This document shows positions 28,501-43,000 of a stretch of 64,000 nucleotides of DNA, one piece after another. The stretch is taken from contig BTPG01000005.1 of the NCBI GenBank assembly GCA_036245525.1, positions 209,740,933 to 209,804,932 of the forward strand, read 5' to 3'. The translations under genes were made by a program, and so were the position numbers. The notes beneath the pieces were generated by a model. That model was not told where the DNA came from, did no database searches, and saw nothing but the letters and a program-made list of their open reading frames with translations. Numbering within the stretch: position 1 is the stretch's first letter; every line of letters starts with the position of its first letter. The DNA comes from Semisulcospira habei. Lineage: Eukaryota > Mollusca > Gastropoda > Semisulcospiridae.

Positions 28501-31003
28501 TAGAACGATGGTTCTCATTGGTCGAATGATTAATAAGCAAACCAATTGCAGGCTAGAATCTGTTTCGTAGCGTGAAACCAAAACGTAAGCGTAACCGAAT
28601 CGTACACCGAAACGGCACCGATGGGAATTGTCAGTGTAACATTTTCAGTTTCATTCTAAGCCAGTTGTGGTTAGCTGGTTTGTTTCAAGCATCGATTATA
28701 GAATTGTGCAAGAAATAAACACACCGCTGGCGCACATGCACGTAAAAACAATGTGCCCGATGTCGTGCACCCCGGAAAAGCAATGGGCCAACTGGAGACT
28801 CAATGCATCAATTGGCGCGGGGCGCGTTCCAAAAATGAACCCTGCAATTAATTTTGTTGTTGTTGCTTAGAGTGTTGTGAAAAACACTAAAAGCAAGAGG
28901 AAAAAAAATGAATTGCTGGAAGTTTTGCTCCGGTGATGTGCTGAACATGGCGTTTTTGTGTGCGAGGTTAAATCCTTTGTTCATAGCTTTCCAGCTTTTT
29001 GTATCGTTTTCGCTTTTAGTGTTTTTCGCAACACTCTAATGCACTAAGTACCCCATGACTCCTCTGTGGGCCAGCTTGTACCATCTGCAAGAGTTATACA
29101 TTCTCATGAGGCCCTGCATCTGCAGGGGCTTTTGAGAATTTATGTCTCTTGCTGGCCATGGATTACGGTAGGGCATTGTTAGTCGGTGGACTGTTTTTCA
29201 GTCATTTCAGTTTTTCGCACTGTCTCTCATGTTTACCCTTGATTGAACATCTGTTGACTTGGATTATTTGACCTTTTGGACGGTGTTTGACGCTGTACTG
29301 TATCTGAATGGCTACTCAGACTGTAGCAGCTTGTGCTAAGAGTATTGCAATTTGTTCATGACCGCTCAGGGTCGTGTCTAATTAGCTCGGCGTTTTGTGA
29401 GGCACTGAACTAATCGGGCACCAGACTTGTACTACCATGGTCAGGGTATCTTCCACAGCTGTCTTTGACAGTGAGTTGAGTGCGTGCATTGTTTCAGTGT
29501 TTATCTAGCTCCTGTCTAGTTGTAGTAGACAGGAGTGATCCCTTCACTGCCAGGTTGTCTATGACATCTTAGCCCCATGACCCTTCAGCAGGAGATGGAT
29601 CGACCATGATAATTCAAGGGTAGTGCCAGATTAGCTTGGGCGCCTTCAGGCGCCCAAGCTAATCTGACACTACTCTTGAATTATCATCCAGATTAGCTTG
29701 GGCGTCTTTAGGCGCCCAAGCTAATCTGGCACTACCCTTGAATTATCATGGTCGATCCATCTCTTGCAATGGCCATTAGGTGACACCTCCAAAATTAGGA
29801 AAATGCAGCCTTAGGGCTAATGGGTTAATTGAAACTGCCAAAAGAGCCCCAGAGGTCTGAGGACTATGGATTAGGATACAAAGTGGTGTTAGTGAGAGGC
29901 ATGGATGCTAGTGGTGCTCTTTGCATAGAATTGCTCCAAAAATTACCCCCCCCCCCCCCCCACTCCCCCAAGGTTAGGGTAGGTACCCCCACCATCACCG
30001 TCATGCCACCCCCCCCCCCCCCCCCCACCCCAACCTCCCTCACCATCCCCCTCACCCTTCCCCCATGTGTAAAAAGAAGCTGCTAGTTCCCAGGAGAGGC
30101 TACTTCAGGTCAGTCTCGGTTTATCCTGATACCGGGCACCCATAAGGTCAGACTGTGTTAACCACAACCACCTTAAGCCTTTAAGCCCCAAGGTCCTAGT
30201 TCTCAATTTTTGGAGGTGTTGCCTAATGACTGTACCAGTTGCAGGAGATGTATTGACCATGATAATTCAAGGGTAATGCCAGATTAGCTTGGCGCCTTCA
30301 GGCGCCAAGCTGATCTGGCACTACCCATGAATTACCATGGTCAATCCATCTCCTGCTGTAGGGTGTTGCGGCTAAATGGGGTAAGTTATTGTTGTGCTGA
30401 ATTTACAGGGACTTGGGAAGCAAAATGTCTGCAGGCTGACATCAGCCTTAGCTGGCCCAAGTGTGGCCATGTGCAGGCCAGCTTAAAGGGCCGGGCCCTG
30501 ATAGGTGCACCTTTGATTTAGCTGCAGTGCAGGTGGCGCTCTGCTTTCTCACTGATGGCTAGGATTCACATGACTCAGCGGGACTGTGTACGCATTTATT
30601 GCCAGATTAGCTTGGTGCCGGAAGGCACCAAGCTAATCTGGCACTACCCTTGAATTATCACACTGGTACATAGTCATTGGCAACACCTCCAAAATTTGAG
30701 AAATGGGGCTAAGAGGGTTAAGCTGACGGCGATCCCCGAGGGAGCCAGAGACCTGTGTATGTTAGGTCCCATTTCTCAAATTTTGGGTGTGTTGCCTAAC
30801 GACTCTGTATCAGTTGTTGGAGATGGATTGACTAAGATAATTCAAGGGTAGTGTCAGATGGCGCCAAGCGAATCTGGCACTACCCTTGAATTATCACGGT
30901 CAAGCCATCTCCTGCTGCTGGGTCCCGTGGCTAAAAGGGTTATTTTGCTTGTAAAGTGCTGGGAGTCTGATTGTGTTGTTAAAGGGTGCTATTCAAAAAG
31001 GTG

Positions 31004-31058
<55 letters not shown>

Positions 31059-34000
31059 TTTAAAACAAAACTAATTTGTTACTCATTTCATTACTGGTTT
31101 TGTCTGACTCGGATTTCAGCCTGTTGCAGAGAATGATCAAAATGGCCTGATCGTTAACCACTCGGCAGAGTTCCATGCAGACTCGATGACATGGTCGGAC
31201 TGGAGACCCATGTCCGAGGGACTGCTTGTTCAGGCCAGAATACCTTGCAAGAGTGGACTGAACGTGACGCTGTATGCACTCACAGGTGTTGGCTGGTCAC
31301 CCCCATCTTTCATGTCCATCCCTCCTGAAGCAGCAGGTAAATAACTTCACCCTTAACCCCTTCGCTGTCAGTGGTAGCAGATTGCGTTCCTCAATTTTCG
31401 TTGTTTCACCACCAAAAAGCCCTAGCTGTCCCAGATACATGGATTCAAAGTGGTGCCCCCCACTCGGGTCTGCCCTGGGGACTTGGGTGGGGTTAACTAC
31501 TGTTTAGTTCCCAGGGTCACCCTGGTCAGCCCCACAGGGTGGGTTTTCCCCTCTATTCTGGGGACCCCACCCGGGTCTGCCCTGGGGACTTGGGTGGGGT
31601 TAACTACTGTTTAGTTCCCAGGGTCACCCTGGTCAGCCCCACAGGGTGGGTTTTCCCCTCTATTCTGGGGACCCCACCCGGGTCTGCCCTGGGGACTTGG
31701 GTGGGGTTAACTACTTTTTAGTTCCCAGGGTCACCCTGGTCAGCCCCACAGGGTGGGTTTTCCCCTCTATTCTGGGGCATGTGTTTCTGTCCACCCTTGG
31801 CCCATTCACCTGTATTTTCCTTTTTTAAACTGTCCCTACTGTCTGCGCTGCCTGAAGCTCTTGATATTGGATGTGTGTTGTTAAATGGTCTAAGGTTTAT
31901 TTAGCGTATTAGACCGGCTGGCGACATACATTCAATATTCTGTTTATTTATTTTTTTTTTCACAAGCAGTGCAGGCACGTCCTGAGAAAGTCTTGTTGCT
32001 GTCGGGACGTTAGGCAATGTGCAACCAACAAATCAAAGTGGTGTCAGCAAGAGGCATAGATCCTCATGACTCCCCGCAACTGCCGGGGCTCATGAGTATC
32101 TATGCCTCTTGCAGATGGAACGTGTTCAGATTTCTCGGCACTAAACAGGTTAACCCCTGTACTGCCAGTGGTAGACTGTGCTCCTCAACTCTTTGTTGAC
32201 ACATTTAACTCCACGACTGCATTTCCCAAAGTTTGGAGGTGTCGCCTGCCGACTGTACCAGGAGCAGGAGATGAATAGACCATGATAATTCAAGGGTAGT
32301 GCCAGATTAGCTTGGCGCCTGCCTGAAGGCAGGCGCCAAGCTAATCTGGCACTACCCTCGAATTATCATGGATCGTGAAGTGTGTCGGGGCCAATTATGT
32401 TTAAATAGATGTTTCCCCTAACTCAGCAGTAGTTCACACAGATTGCGGATCCATAGACGGCATGCTCTGTCTACAAAAGTCTTGTAATTGTATATTATTG
32501 CCAGCCCAGACAACCATCGGGTGGGAGAGGGGGGGGGGGGGGGGGCTCATGAGAATTTAGACCCTGCTAGTAAGGAGCGGCTACATTTATGTACCCCAGC
32601 AGATTCTACCTCAGGACCAAAATCCCCGAATTTTGAAGCTGCCCTTTTCAGGATGGAAATGATCGTCTTGTTCTATACCTGCGTATTTCTCTGTGGGCTG
32701 GCGATTGGGTGCCTGATAGGCGGGGGCAGGGGATCTAACTGTTTGTCTGTCCAGCGCTGTAATTCCCCTTGGTTTGAGTACTGCCCTTTGAAAGACTGTA
32801 TAAAAATGCTAGAGTCAGATCGAGCATGACAGTTCAAGGAGTGAGAAGGGTGGGGGGGGGGGGGGGGTCTCATGACAATTTAGACCCTGCTAGTAAGGAG
32901 CGGCTACATTTACGTACCCCAGCAGATTCTACCTCAGGACCTGAATCCCCGAATTTTGAAGCTGCCCTCTGAAGGACTGTAAGACAATGCTAGAGACAGA
33001 TCGAGCATGACAGTTCAAGGGTGGTGCCTATGGGCGCCAAGCTATTCTGGCACCACCCATGCACTATCATGCTCGATCCATGTCTTGCTGTGGTGTGTGG
33101 GGGCTGAATGAGCTAGAGGCACTCATCCAGGTACAACTGCGACAAAGACACCTGTCCTTTTGTCCCATGTGTTTGTTATCACATCGATTAAGCGGAACAG
33201 TTCATGTGTTTCTGCTTGGATGTTTCGACTATCGAGGGATGCAGTCTGATTTTAGGATAACATCTATTCTGTGTGTGCAAAGAGCCCCATTTGTCCGCCT
33301 ACCCGGCACTGGCCTCCACGTGGCGTGGGTGGGTAGTCCACTCAGTCCCTGACTGAGTGGGCTAGCAGACGGGTGCCATCTTTGTCCAGGATTAGGACTT
33401 GATGTCAGCAGATATGTTGTTCAGCCTTTTCACTGGTCCGGTTTTTAAGGAGCTGTGCTAACCCAGGTCATACCATGTTGGATTGGTCCTTAAAAATACT
33501 CGTGACTTTTTGGTCCTTTGGATCCCAAGTGTTTGCTGTGCTTGGAGACCCGTGTCGGGGGAGAAGAGGATCCTGGTGGCTGAGGTTCCCTTTGGGCTGC
33601 GGCTCACTGGTGCCTACACTCCACTTCGGCCTTGACTTCTACCTAAACGGGAGGCTAGTCGTACCGGCCTAGTCAATCAGCTCTTGTCACGTTGAGCCCT
33701 ATCCCACTGTTGACATGCGGGTTGATATACGGAGCACCATGCTATAGCTTCTGCTGCTGATTAGGTGCTTTACGCCAGTATTCCCCTGCATTCAACAGTG
33801 TGATAGAAGGCGGTGGCTCAAACGGTTCAATCGGGCTTACCCCCTTGAGTATATCTTTCGGGCAGTCTCCATTGTGCATCGGCTGGAGACCCGCCGACAT
33901 TTGCACTTTCCCTTGTTGGGCTCGGTGGCGGGCGGGGACCCCTGGGGGATGAATATCTCTACTATTATAATATGGATAAAACAACAAAAAAAAAAAACTT

Positions 34001-37000
34001 GCACAGCAGCGGCACATAGCCACCAACATTGAACATGACAGTGACTCGGACTGTGAGGAAGCAACGCCTCAGGCGTCAGCCGTATGGCCTCGCTTCCTCA
34101 TTGTCCATAGCAAGGTGAAGGAGAAACCTGTTACCAAGCTACATCCTTTTCTGTTGGGGGAGACCCTCAGGAGCCGTGTTGGCAGGCCTGACGCCCAGCG
34201 CCTCAGGTCTGGTGACTTGCTGGTGGAGTGCCGTACCCGAGCACACTCCAGCGGGCTACTGAGGCTCTCTTCCATCGGAGACACTCCGGTGGAGGTCACA
34301 CCCCACAAGACTATGAATTCATCAAGAGGCGTAATCAAAGATCAAGCTTTGGCAGAACTGTCAGAAGATAAACTTGTACGGAACCTTAAGTCTCAGGGGG
34401 TGACTTACGTCAGGCGCTTCGCTTCCAAGCGAGGTGGTGGGGAGATCCGTCTCCCTACCATCATCCTGACGTTTGGCACCCCCACCCCTCCTACTACCAT
34501 CTGGGGAGGTTACTACTCCTTGAGAGTGAAAAAGTACGTCCCTCTCCCCCTCCGGTGCTTTAAGTGCCAAAAGTATGGCCATGGGCAGAAGACCTGCCAT
34601 TAGGCGGAGGCTTCATGCGCCCGTTGCACTAAGCCCGGACACTCTGCTGAGTCCTGCACAGCCACCCCCCTGTGTGTGAATTGCCAGGGGACGCATATGG
34701 CTTCAGATAAGAAATGCCCTCGTTGGATATCCGAGTGCAAGATTCAGCAGGTGCGTGTGGAGAAGGGACTGTCCTTTCTAGATGCCAAAAAAACTGGTTG
34801 AAGGCTCTGGTGCGGCTGCGGCTGCCCCAACCTCTAACACCTCAGTATATACTTTCAGTGCAGCGGTGGCAGGCAAGCGCCCCACCAAAGACTTTTCATG
34901 TCAGACCCCAACTTCTTGGTTGGGGGCGGAGCCTCGGCTCATCTCGCCCCTGGAGAGTAACCCTCCTCCGGTGGTGAAGAAGAGCCAGGGAACGCAGAAC
35001 ACGGACACTGCCGGTCCGGTTGTGCCGCCTTCTGTTGCCCCTAAGCCTCAGCCCCCACCCAAACCTGTTAGTCAGTCAACTCCAAAGGCTTCTGGCTCTG
35101 GTCAGCCTTCTAAGGCCTCTAACTCTCGCGGCAGGAATGCTGCCCAGGACCAGGGGTCTAAGAAATCTATGGGACCGCTGTGCGCACGGGCCCAGAAGGG
35201 GAACACTGATATCCCCCTTCAAAACAAATATGCTGCACTGGAGGAGCGGATGGAGGGAGTGGAAGTTGTCATTGCTGATTTTGCGGCAGCTCCACCCCCT
35301 TCATCTCCGAAGAACCAGAGGAGGCCCGGGAGCCGGCCCCTCTCTGTTTCTTCAACTCCTTCCAAGGCAAAGGAAAAAGGGGGGGGAAAAACTCTTCACC
35401 CCCAGATAAGACATAATCATGTACTCTATCATCAGCCTATGCTTCAGTAGAATTGTCGTGGTTTTCAAGCTAACTTTGAGGAATTACGTCTTTTAGTCAA
35501 GTTCTATAACCCCTCAGTAATATCTCTTCAGGAGACTTACCTGAAGACTTCTGACCATGTATCCTTTAATAGTTTTAACGTTATACACAAAGGCTCTGAT
35601 TCGGAGAGGCGTTCGGGTGGAGCGGCTCTTCTCATTAGTAGCCAAATTTTATGTCGCCCCGTTAGCATCGACACCTGTCTTCAGGCTGTCGCAGCTCGGG
35701 TTACCTTGAAGAAGACCATAACCGTATGCAGTATTTACCTGCCACCATCACTGAGGGTCAGTAGCAATGATATTTTTAACTTAGTAGATCAACTGCCCCC
35801 TCCCTTTATTCTCATGGGGGATTTTAACGGTCACGCTCACCTTTGGGGCAGTGACCACTATGATGGCAGAGGTCAGATGTTAGAAGATGTTTTTTCTCAA
35901 CTTAACCTATGTGTCTTTAACGATGGCTCACCTACATACTCTAACTCAGGTTCAGGATCTAGTTCTGTTCTAGACCTCACTGTGTGTGATCCTTCTCTCA
36001 TGCTGGACTTTGACTGGAAGGTTCACGACGACCTGTGTGGTAGTGACCACTTCCCAGTAGTTCTGTCATCGGTCAGCTGTGAGGAGGATTCGCCGGTGGG
36101 GCGCTGGAATCTCAAGAAAGCTAACTGGCCTCTGTTCGCCTCCCTCTGTCAGTCTCATCTTACAGAGGTGGTCATGTCAGCTGAAGAACCTGTTTCTTGT
36201 TTTACTTTGATTTTGTTGGACGTAGCAGGTGAAACCATCCCTAGAACTTCCACATCAGTCCCTCGGAAGCCGAGAGTACCATGGTTCAATGAAGAGTGCC
36301 GCAAGGCCCAAAAAATACGCAAATCTGCTCAGCGACGTGCTTTTTGTAATCCCTCGCAAGCAAATATTTTAACATTTAAAAGACAGCGGGCGAAAGCCCG
36401 TTACATTTTTAAACGCGAACGCCGTGCTTCCTGGAGACGCTTCGTCTCATCTTTATCTTCTAGGACTCCGTCCCAAACAGTCTGGAAGGCTGTTCGAAGA
36501 ATTAGGGGCAGGGGTGGCTCGGCTTCTGTCGGCCATCTTAGAGATGGTGCCAGTTTGGTCACAGATAAAAAGGCTGTGGCCAATTTGCTTGCCTCCACCA
36601 TTGCCCATAATTCTTCAACAGAGCATTATTGACCTTTCTTCCAGAGAGAGAAGGAGAAGCGAGAATCTTGTGCTTGTGATTTTATATCGGATAACTCGGA
36701 AGACTATAATGCCCCCTTTACGTTTTCAGAATTGCAGCAAGCCATGCAGAAATGTACTGACTCTGCTGCTGGATTAGATACCATCCATTATCAGCTCCTA
36801 ACTCATCTGCCTGAGGATTCACTCCTTGTACTTCTCAAGGCCTTTAACCATATCTGGATAACCGGTCGTTTTCCGCCATCTTGGCGCCAGGCTGTGGTTG
36901 TGCCAATCCCCAAGCCGGGTAAGGATCCTTCCGACACGGGCAACTACCGGCCAATAGGTTTGACATCATGTTTATGTAAGACTATGGAACGCTTGGTCAA

Positions 37001-40000
37001 CGCCCGACTGGTGTGGCATCTTGAGTCACGTGGTCTCATCACAGACCTCCAGTGCGGTTTCCGGCGCTTCCGTAGTACAACTGACCATCTAGTCCGCTTT
37101 GAGTCTTTTATCCGAGATGCTTTTGTCAACAAGCAGCATGTCTATGCAATTTTCTTTGATCTTGAAAAGGCATATGACACTACCTGGAAGTATGGTATAA
37201 TGTCTGATTTGTCGGACATGGGTTTTAACCCTTATCATTCGGAATACACCAGTGTGCGAAATAAGTTTGACTAAAATAGTTTATGGGTAGTGCCAGAATA
37301 GCTTGGCGCCTCTAGGCGCCAAGCTATTCTGGCACCACCCTTGAACTAAAGCCATCGGTCTATATCCTTACGTGCAAGTATTGTAATGTAGCTTGCATAT
37401 GGCAGTGTACAAATTTGACGCTTTTAGCCTCAGCATGATATGGGTTAAAGGGCACCTGCCTGTTTTTATTCACAATTTTTTGTCCAACAGGTCGTTCCAT
37501 GTCCGTGTGGGCTCCACCCTCTCCGACTCCTTTGAACAGGAGATGGGTGTCCCGCAGGGCAGCATTCTATCTCCTGTTTTATTTAGCATTAAAATAAATA
37601 ACATTGTAAAGGCCGTCAAGGATGATTGTGAATGCTCTTTGTTTGTGGACGACTTTGCTTTGTGTTCACGAGGTCGAGGTCTTGCGTCCCTTGAGAGGCG
37701 CTTGCAGCTGTGCGTTGATCGCATCCAGGGGTGGGTGTCTCTCAACGGATTCAGGTTCTCGCCCTCCAAGACAGTCTATGTGCATTTTACTAACCAGACG
37801 AAATTTTTTCCAAAACCTAGCCTGAGCATTGCTGGAGTGCCAATTCAGGTGGCCGAAGAGGCAAAGTTTTTGGGGGTCATCTTTGACAAAAGATTGACCT
37901 TCTGCAACCATGTTAACTACCTTAGAGCCTCTTGTCAGAAGGCCCTCGACATTCTTCGTGTCGTTGGTCCTACTGACTGGGGTGCAGACCGCATTGTCTT
38001 ACTTCGACTGTACCGGGCCCTTGTTCGGTCCAAACTGGATTACGGCTCTGTGGTATATGGCTCGGCTTCCAAGTCTGTTCTACAGCGTCTGAACACAATT
38101 CACCATCAAGGTCTGCACATATGTCTAGGGGCCTTCAGGACATCTCCAGTTCCTAGTCTGTATGCCGAGACCGGGGAGCCTTCTCTCAGGCTCCGCCGCA
38201 TCCGCCTCATGCTCAGCTACGTTCTGAAGCTGAAGGCCCATCCAGACAATCCTGCCTATGATTGTGTTTTTAACCCGTCGTTTGCAGAGATTTACGATGC
38301 CCATCCGGGAGCTGTCCGTCCACTTTCCTTCCATGACCGACCTCATCTGCAGGCAGCCGGAGTGGACCTGGACAAAGTTTCGGAATCTCTGCAACACGTC
38401 ACTCCACCCTGGCTACTACCAGTTCCTGACATCTTGCTGGACTTGACCGCCCACAAGAAGGATTGTACTCCACCAGCCATATACCAACAGAGCCTCAATG
38501 AACTCCTTTCAAGTTTTCCTGGCTATTGTCGTCTTTATACGGATGGGTCCAAGTCTGAGGATGGGAGAGTGGCTGCGGCTGCAGTGTCCTCTCGCCATCC
38601 TAGATGCCCATTTAAGCTCCGCCTACCTGACCATTCCTCTGTATTTAGTGCAGAACTGCAGGCAATTCTGCTGGCACTCAAGCATGCCTATCAGTCTCGG
38701 GAACGGAACTTCCTGATTCTGTCTGACTCTCTTTCTGCCCTGCAGGCCCTTCAGGGCGCGGGAACAGACCACCCACTGCTGGTGCAGATTAGAGAGCTCT
38801 ATGTAGATTTGATGAAGGAATATTATGACATCATTTTTATTTGGGTCCCAGGCCATGTGGGCATCGAAGGCAACAGAATCACAGATTCTGCTGCCAACAG
38901 TGCCCGCAGTGACCCTGTCCCTGACACACAGACTGTTTATAGTGATTTTAAACCTGTGATTAGTGCGTACATTGGCCAAGAGTGGCAGTCCGAGTGGGAC
39001 AAAGAGGAAGGGAACAAGCTTCATGAAGCTCTTCCTACGGTGTCCGACAGTCTACCTTTCCGCTGCGGCAGCCGCCGTGAGGAGACTGTCCTTGCTCGGC
39101 TCCACATCGGGCACACTTATGTTACGCACTCTTACTTACTTAAACAGGATGAGCGTCCATGGTGTTTTGCCTGTGATGAGAAGTTTTCTGTTCGACACTT
39201 TTTTGCTGTATTGTGCTGACCTAATTGACACCAGATATAAACACTTCACAGCAGACTCCTTGAAGGTTTTGTTCCGGGATGTTCCCCCGGACAAAATCTT
39301 CAATTTCTTGCGAGCATGCAATATGTTTAACAATATCTGAGCATTCATAGACTATGTGAATCTTTTTTATTTGCCCTTTTTGAGAGTCTGTAGATGTTTC
39401 TTTTAAAGACGTACGACATTTTAGCCTGAGATTTTTAATCTATATTTACATCTTGTCTTAAGACCTTGCTTTTAGTCTGGCTGACCAGATTTTTACCCAT
39501 CCCGCCGTGAGATGGCCTTAGTCGCCTGCTCGGCGTTAAACCCAAATAACTAACTAACTAACCCATTTGTCGACGGAACAAAGCAGCGTCCGCAAGAGGC
39601 ATTGATCCTCATGAGCCCCCACAGCTCATGAGGATCTGTCTGGCTGTTGGATGGTGTTCACTTTTTCGCAACAGTCAATGGGAAATTGGTCGATCATAAT
39701 AGTCCAGGGGTAGTGCCGAACTGAATTTGAGTAATTAATTGGGAAATTGCATCTTTCTGGTTTTGCACCTATTGCCAAGACCAGAATTTGGCCTTGTATG
39801 ATTTGCCGATAGATTCAAGCATACTTCACTCACAAACCTGTTTTAGACCTGATGCATCGTTTTTTAGGGATGTAGATGATCGTACCTGCATATTTTTCTG
39901 TGGGCTGGCGATTGGGTGCCTCATAGGCGGGGGCAGGGGATCTAACTGTTTGTTTGTCCAGCACTGAGTAATTCCCCTTGGTAAGCATACTTCAGTGTGA

Positions 40001-43000
40001 CAAAACAATTGTTGTGGTGGGTACTGTTTATTGAGAATGACTACCTCCGGTATTTGTTTGATAAACCCTTGCTGTGTATACATTACTGAATTCCAGACCG
40101 GAAAGGTGACTACCTAAAATGTAACGGCAAAGAAAGAAGGAGCATGCTTTGAAAGGGCAAGCTATGACAGTTTAACCCATTCAGCCCTAACGCACTACAG
40201 CAGGAGATGGGTCGACCATGATAATTCAAGGGTAGTGCCAAATTAGCTTGGCGTCGACAGGCGCCAAGCTAATCTGACACTGCCCTTGAATTATCATGGT
40301 CGATACATCTCCTGCAACTGGTGCATAGTCGTTAGATGATGCTTCCAAAATTTGTAAAATACGGCCGTCGGGCTGAATGAGTTAAAGAAGTGCAAGCACA
40401 AAACAGTTAACCCCTCCACCACCTGCTGACACAGACTGTGTTTTTGAAATCGCTGTAAATTCAACGTCAGATTCCACACCGTCCAAGAAACGTGGATGCA
40501 AAATGGATAATTTAGCAAGAGGCCAAGACTCTAAAGAGCCCTCGCAACTGCGGGGGTTCATGAGGATCTATGCCTCTTGCAGTTGGGAGGTTTTCATTTT
40601 CTTAGCAGTGAAGTGGTTAAGTAAAGTGCTTTGTGCGTTTTGCCTCACATGCAAAGCAAAAGTGAGTATGTTTTGGACCAGTGGTCGTCCGCCCAGCGTC
40701 CGTGGTAAATTTTAACATTGGTATTTTCTCGGAGACTATTAGAGCCACAGTGTTCAAACTTGGCCCAAGGATACTTTGTGGCAAGACCTTTCTAATCATA
40801 CCAATTTGAGTGACCTCTCACAAAGGTGAAGGTCACAGGGGAGCAGGAAATATGTCAAAAATAGCTATATTTTGACATAATTTATTTTTTTCTCAAATAC
40901 TATTCAGAACTTCAAAACCAAACTTGGTACAAAGGTACCTGATGGTAAGACCTTTCTATGTATACTAATTTGGTGGATCCCTCGGAAAGGTCAAGGGTCA
41001 CAAGAGCTCAGGAAATAGGTGAAAAATAGCCATATTTTGACAATAGATGTTTTTTTTCTTCTCATATACTGTTCACAACTTCAAATCCAAACTTGCTGCA
41101 GAAATACCTGATGGTAAGACCTATCTATGCATACTAATTTGGATGACCCCTCAGAGAGGTCAAGGGTCACAAGGGCTCAGGAAATAGGTCCAAAGTAGCC
41201 ATATTTTGACAAAAGATTTTTTTTTCTCAAATACTATTTACAACTTTAAACCCAAACTTGCTACAGAGATACCTGATGAGAAGAACTTTCTATGCATACT
41301 AATTTGGTTGATCCCTCAGAAATTTCAAGGGTCACGAGAGCTCAGAAAATCGGTAAAAAATAGCCTTTTTTTTTCTCAAATACTATTCACAACTTCAAAC
41401 CCAAATTTGGTACAGTGATACCTGATGGTAAGACCTATCTATGCATACTAATTTGGATGACCCCTCGGAAAGGTCAAGGGTCACAAGAGGCTGGCACATA
41501 TGTGTAAAGTGCCAATATTTTTATAAAATTGTAGGTTTTATCAACATTTTTGCAAATTTTTCAACCAGATTTGGCACAAAGATAGTTGACAATAAGACCT
41601 TTCTATGCATACTAATTTAGCCAACACATCGCAAAGGTCAAGGGTTACGGGAGGTTGACAGATGTGTGAAAAATGCTTACATTTTCAGAAAACATGTATT
41701 TTGCTGCTGCAGATGTCAGCCCTTGTCACAAAGTTCACATATAATTATGTAAATCGGTCCTACACATGAGCCATAATGGCTTTGCCTTTCTTGTCCTTCG
41801 AAAGCATGTCATTTTTCTTGTTATTTCTTTGAATTGTGTGTGTGTGTGTGTTACGATACAATGCCTTCCCTGTTCGCTAGTTGCCGATTTGTCAGCGGAA
41901 GTCTCGAAGCTGGACCTTCAGGTTGGGAGGCTTAGTGCTTCACAGATGTTGGTGCACTGGAACCCTGCTGCTGAGCTGCCCAACTACAATCTCTTCCTGT
42001 ACTACTGCCTAAAGATGTACAGCCCAAATGCGGACTGCAAGGTAATTGTTACCATATTAATAAGGGATCACCTTCACAAAAGCTGTCGACAGCCCTAAGT
42101 TTAACCCTTATCATTCGGAATATACCAGTGTGTGAAATAAGTTTGACTAAAATAGTTCAAGGGTAGTGGCATAATAGCTTGGCGCCTCTGGGCGCCAAGC
42201 TATTCTGGCACCACCCTTGAACTAAACTATTGTTCTATATCCTATCCTTATGCGTAAGTACTATAATGTGACTTGCATGTGGCAGTGTCCACATTTGAAG
42301 CTTTTAGCCTCATGATGATAGGGGTTAATGACTATTAACCCGTTTAGCCCCCGAAGCCCTACAGTGGGAGATGGATCAACTATGATATTTCACTTTGTTA
42401 GTTATTTGGGTCAACACCGAGCTGGCAGCTACGCCATCTCATGGCGGCATGATATTTCAAGAGTAATGCCAGATTAGCTTGGCGCCTGATGGTGCCAAGC
42501 TAATCTGACACTACCTTTGTAATGTTTTCTTACACACCTCCTCCTTTGCTGCCTTTTGAGCAGAAAAGCTGTATCACACATGTCACACAGCTTGGCTGTA
42601 TCACACGTGTGTGATACAACCCTGGTACGTGAACGGACACGTATGCACAATATTGTTTTGTACAAAATCTGGTCTACATAAGGGTACGGGCACACACGAT
42701 ATTAAAACTTGACCTACTTTCAACTCGCGCAATGACACCATTTTCATAGTGACGACTGGCAACCTGGTGTCATGTATTGCGCTGTTATGTCATCATGTAG
42801 GAACATTTGTCTGACATCCAAAATATTGTTAGACGTGTGCCGAAAACCAACTCGCATCTGATTTATACCAAGACAAAGGTGAGTAAGAAATAGATTCTTA
42901 CACCGGTGTTTAGGTGATACTGAGAATCTCACTCTCGTGCTCTTAAAACTGCATCGTACTTGCTTTCGCTCGTAAAATAAGATTTTAAAACCACTCTAGT

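Larger units (their letters stand above)
33360..39561 (+). mobile_element. Near full-length LINE (gag, endonuclease, RT, RNase H), I/Jockey-like
   Basis: Order on the plus strand: 5' leader, ORF1 with three CCHC knuckles, ORF2 with APE endonuclease, RT and RNase H, then a 3' end GTCGCCTGCTCGGCGTTAAAC and a (TAAC)n-like tail at about 39561. It is inactivated by several stops and frameshifts and a MITE insertion at 37229-37444. RNase H in ORF2 points to the I/Jockey side of the non-LTR tree, not to L1 or RTE. The exact 5' boundary is uncertain. Confidence 0.87.

Noticed and set aside
31180..31210. WSDW in exon g as the class I WSXWS motif
   Set aside because: It lies before the F strand of the module after D3, so position and module are wrong.
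34714..35409. Alternative long frames over LINE ORF1
   Set aside because: They are shifted-frame shadows of the Pro/Ser-rich gag tail; the zinc-knuckle frame is the supported one.
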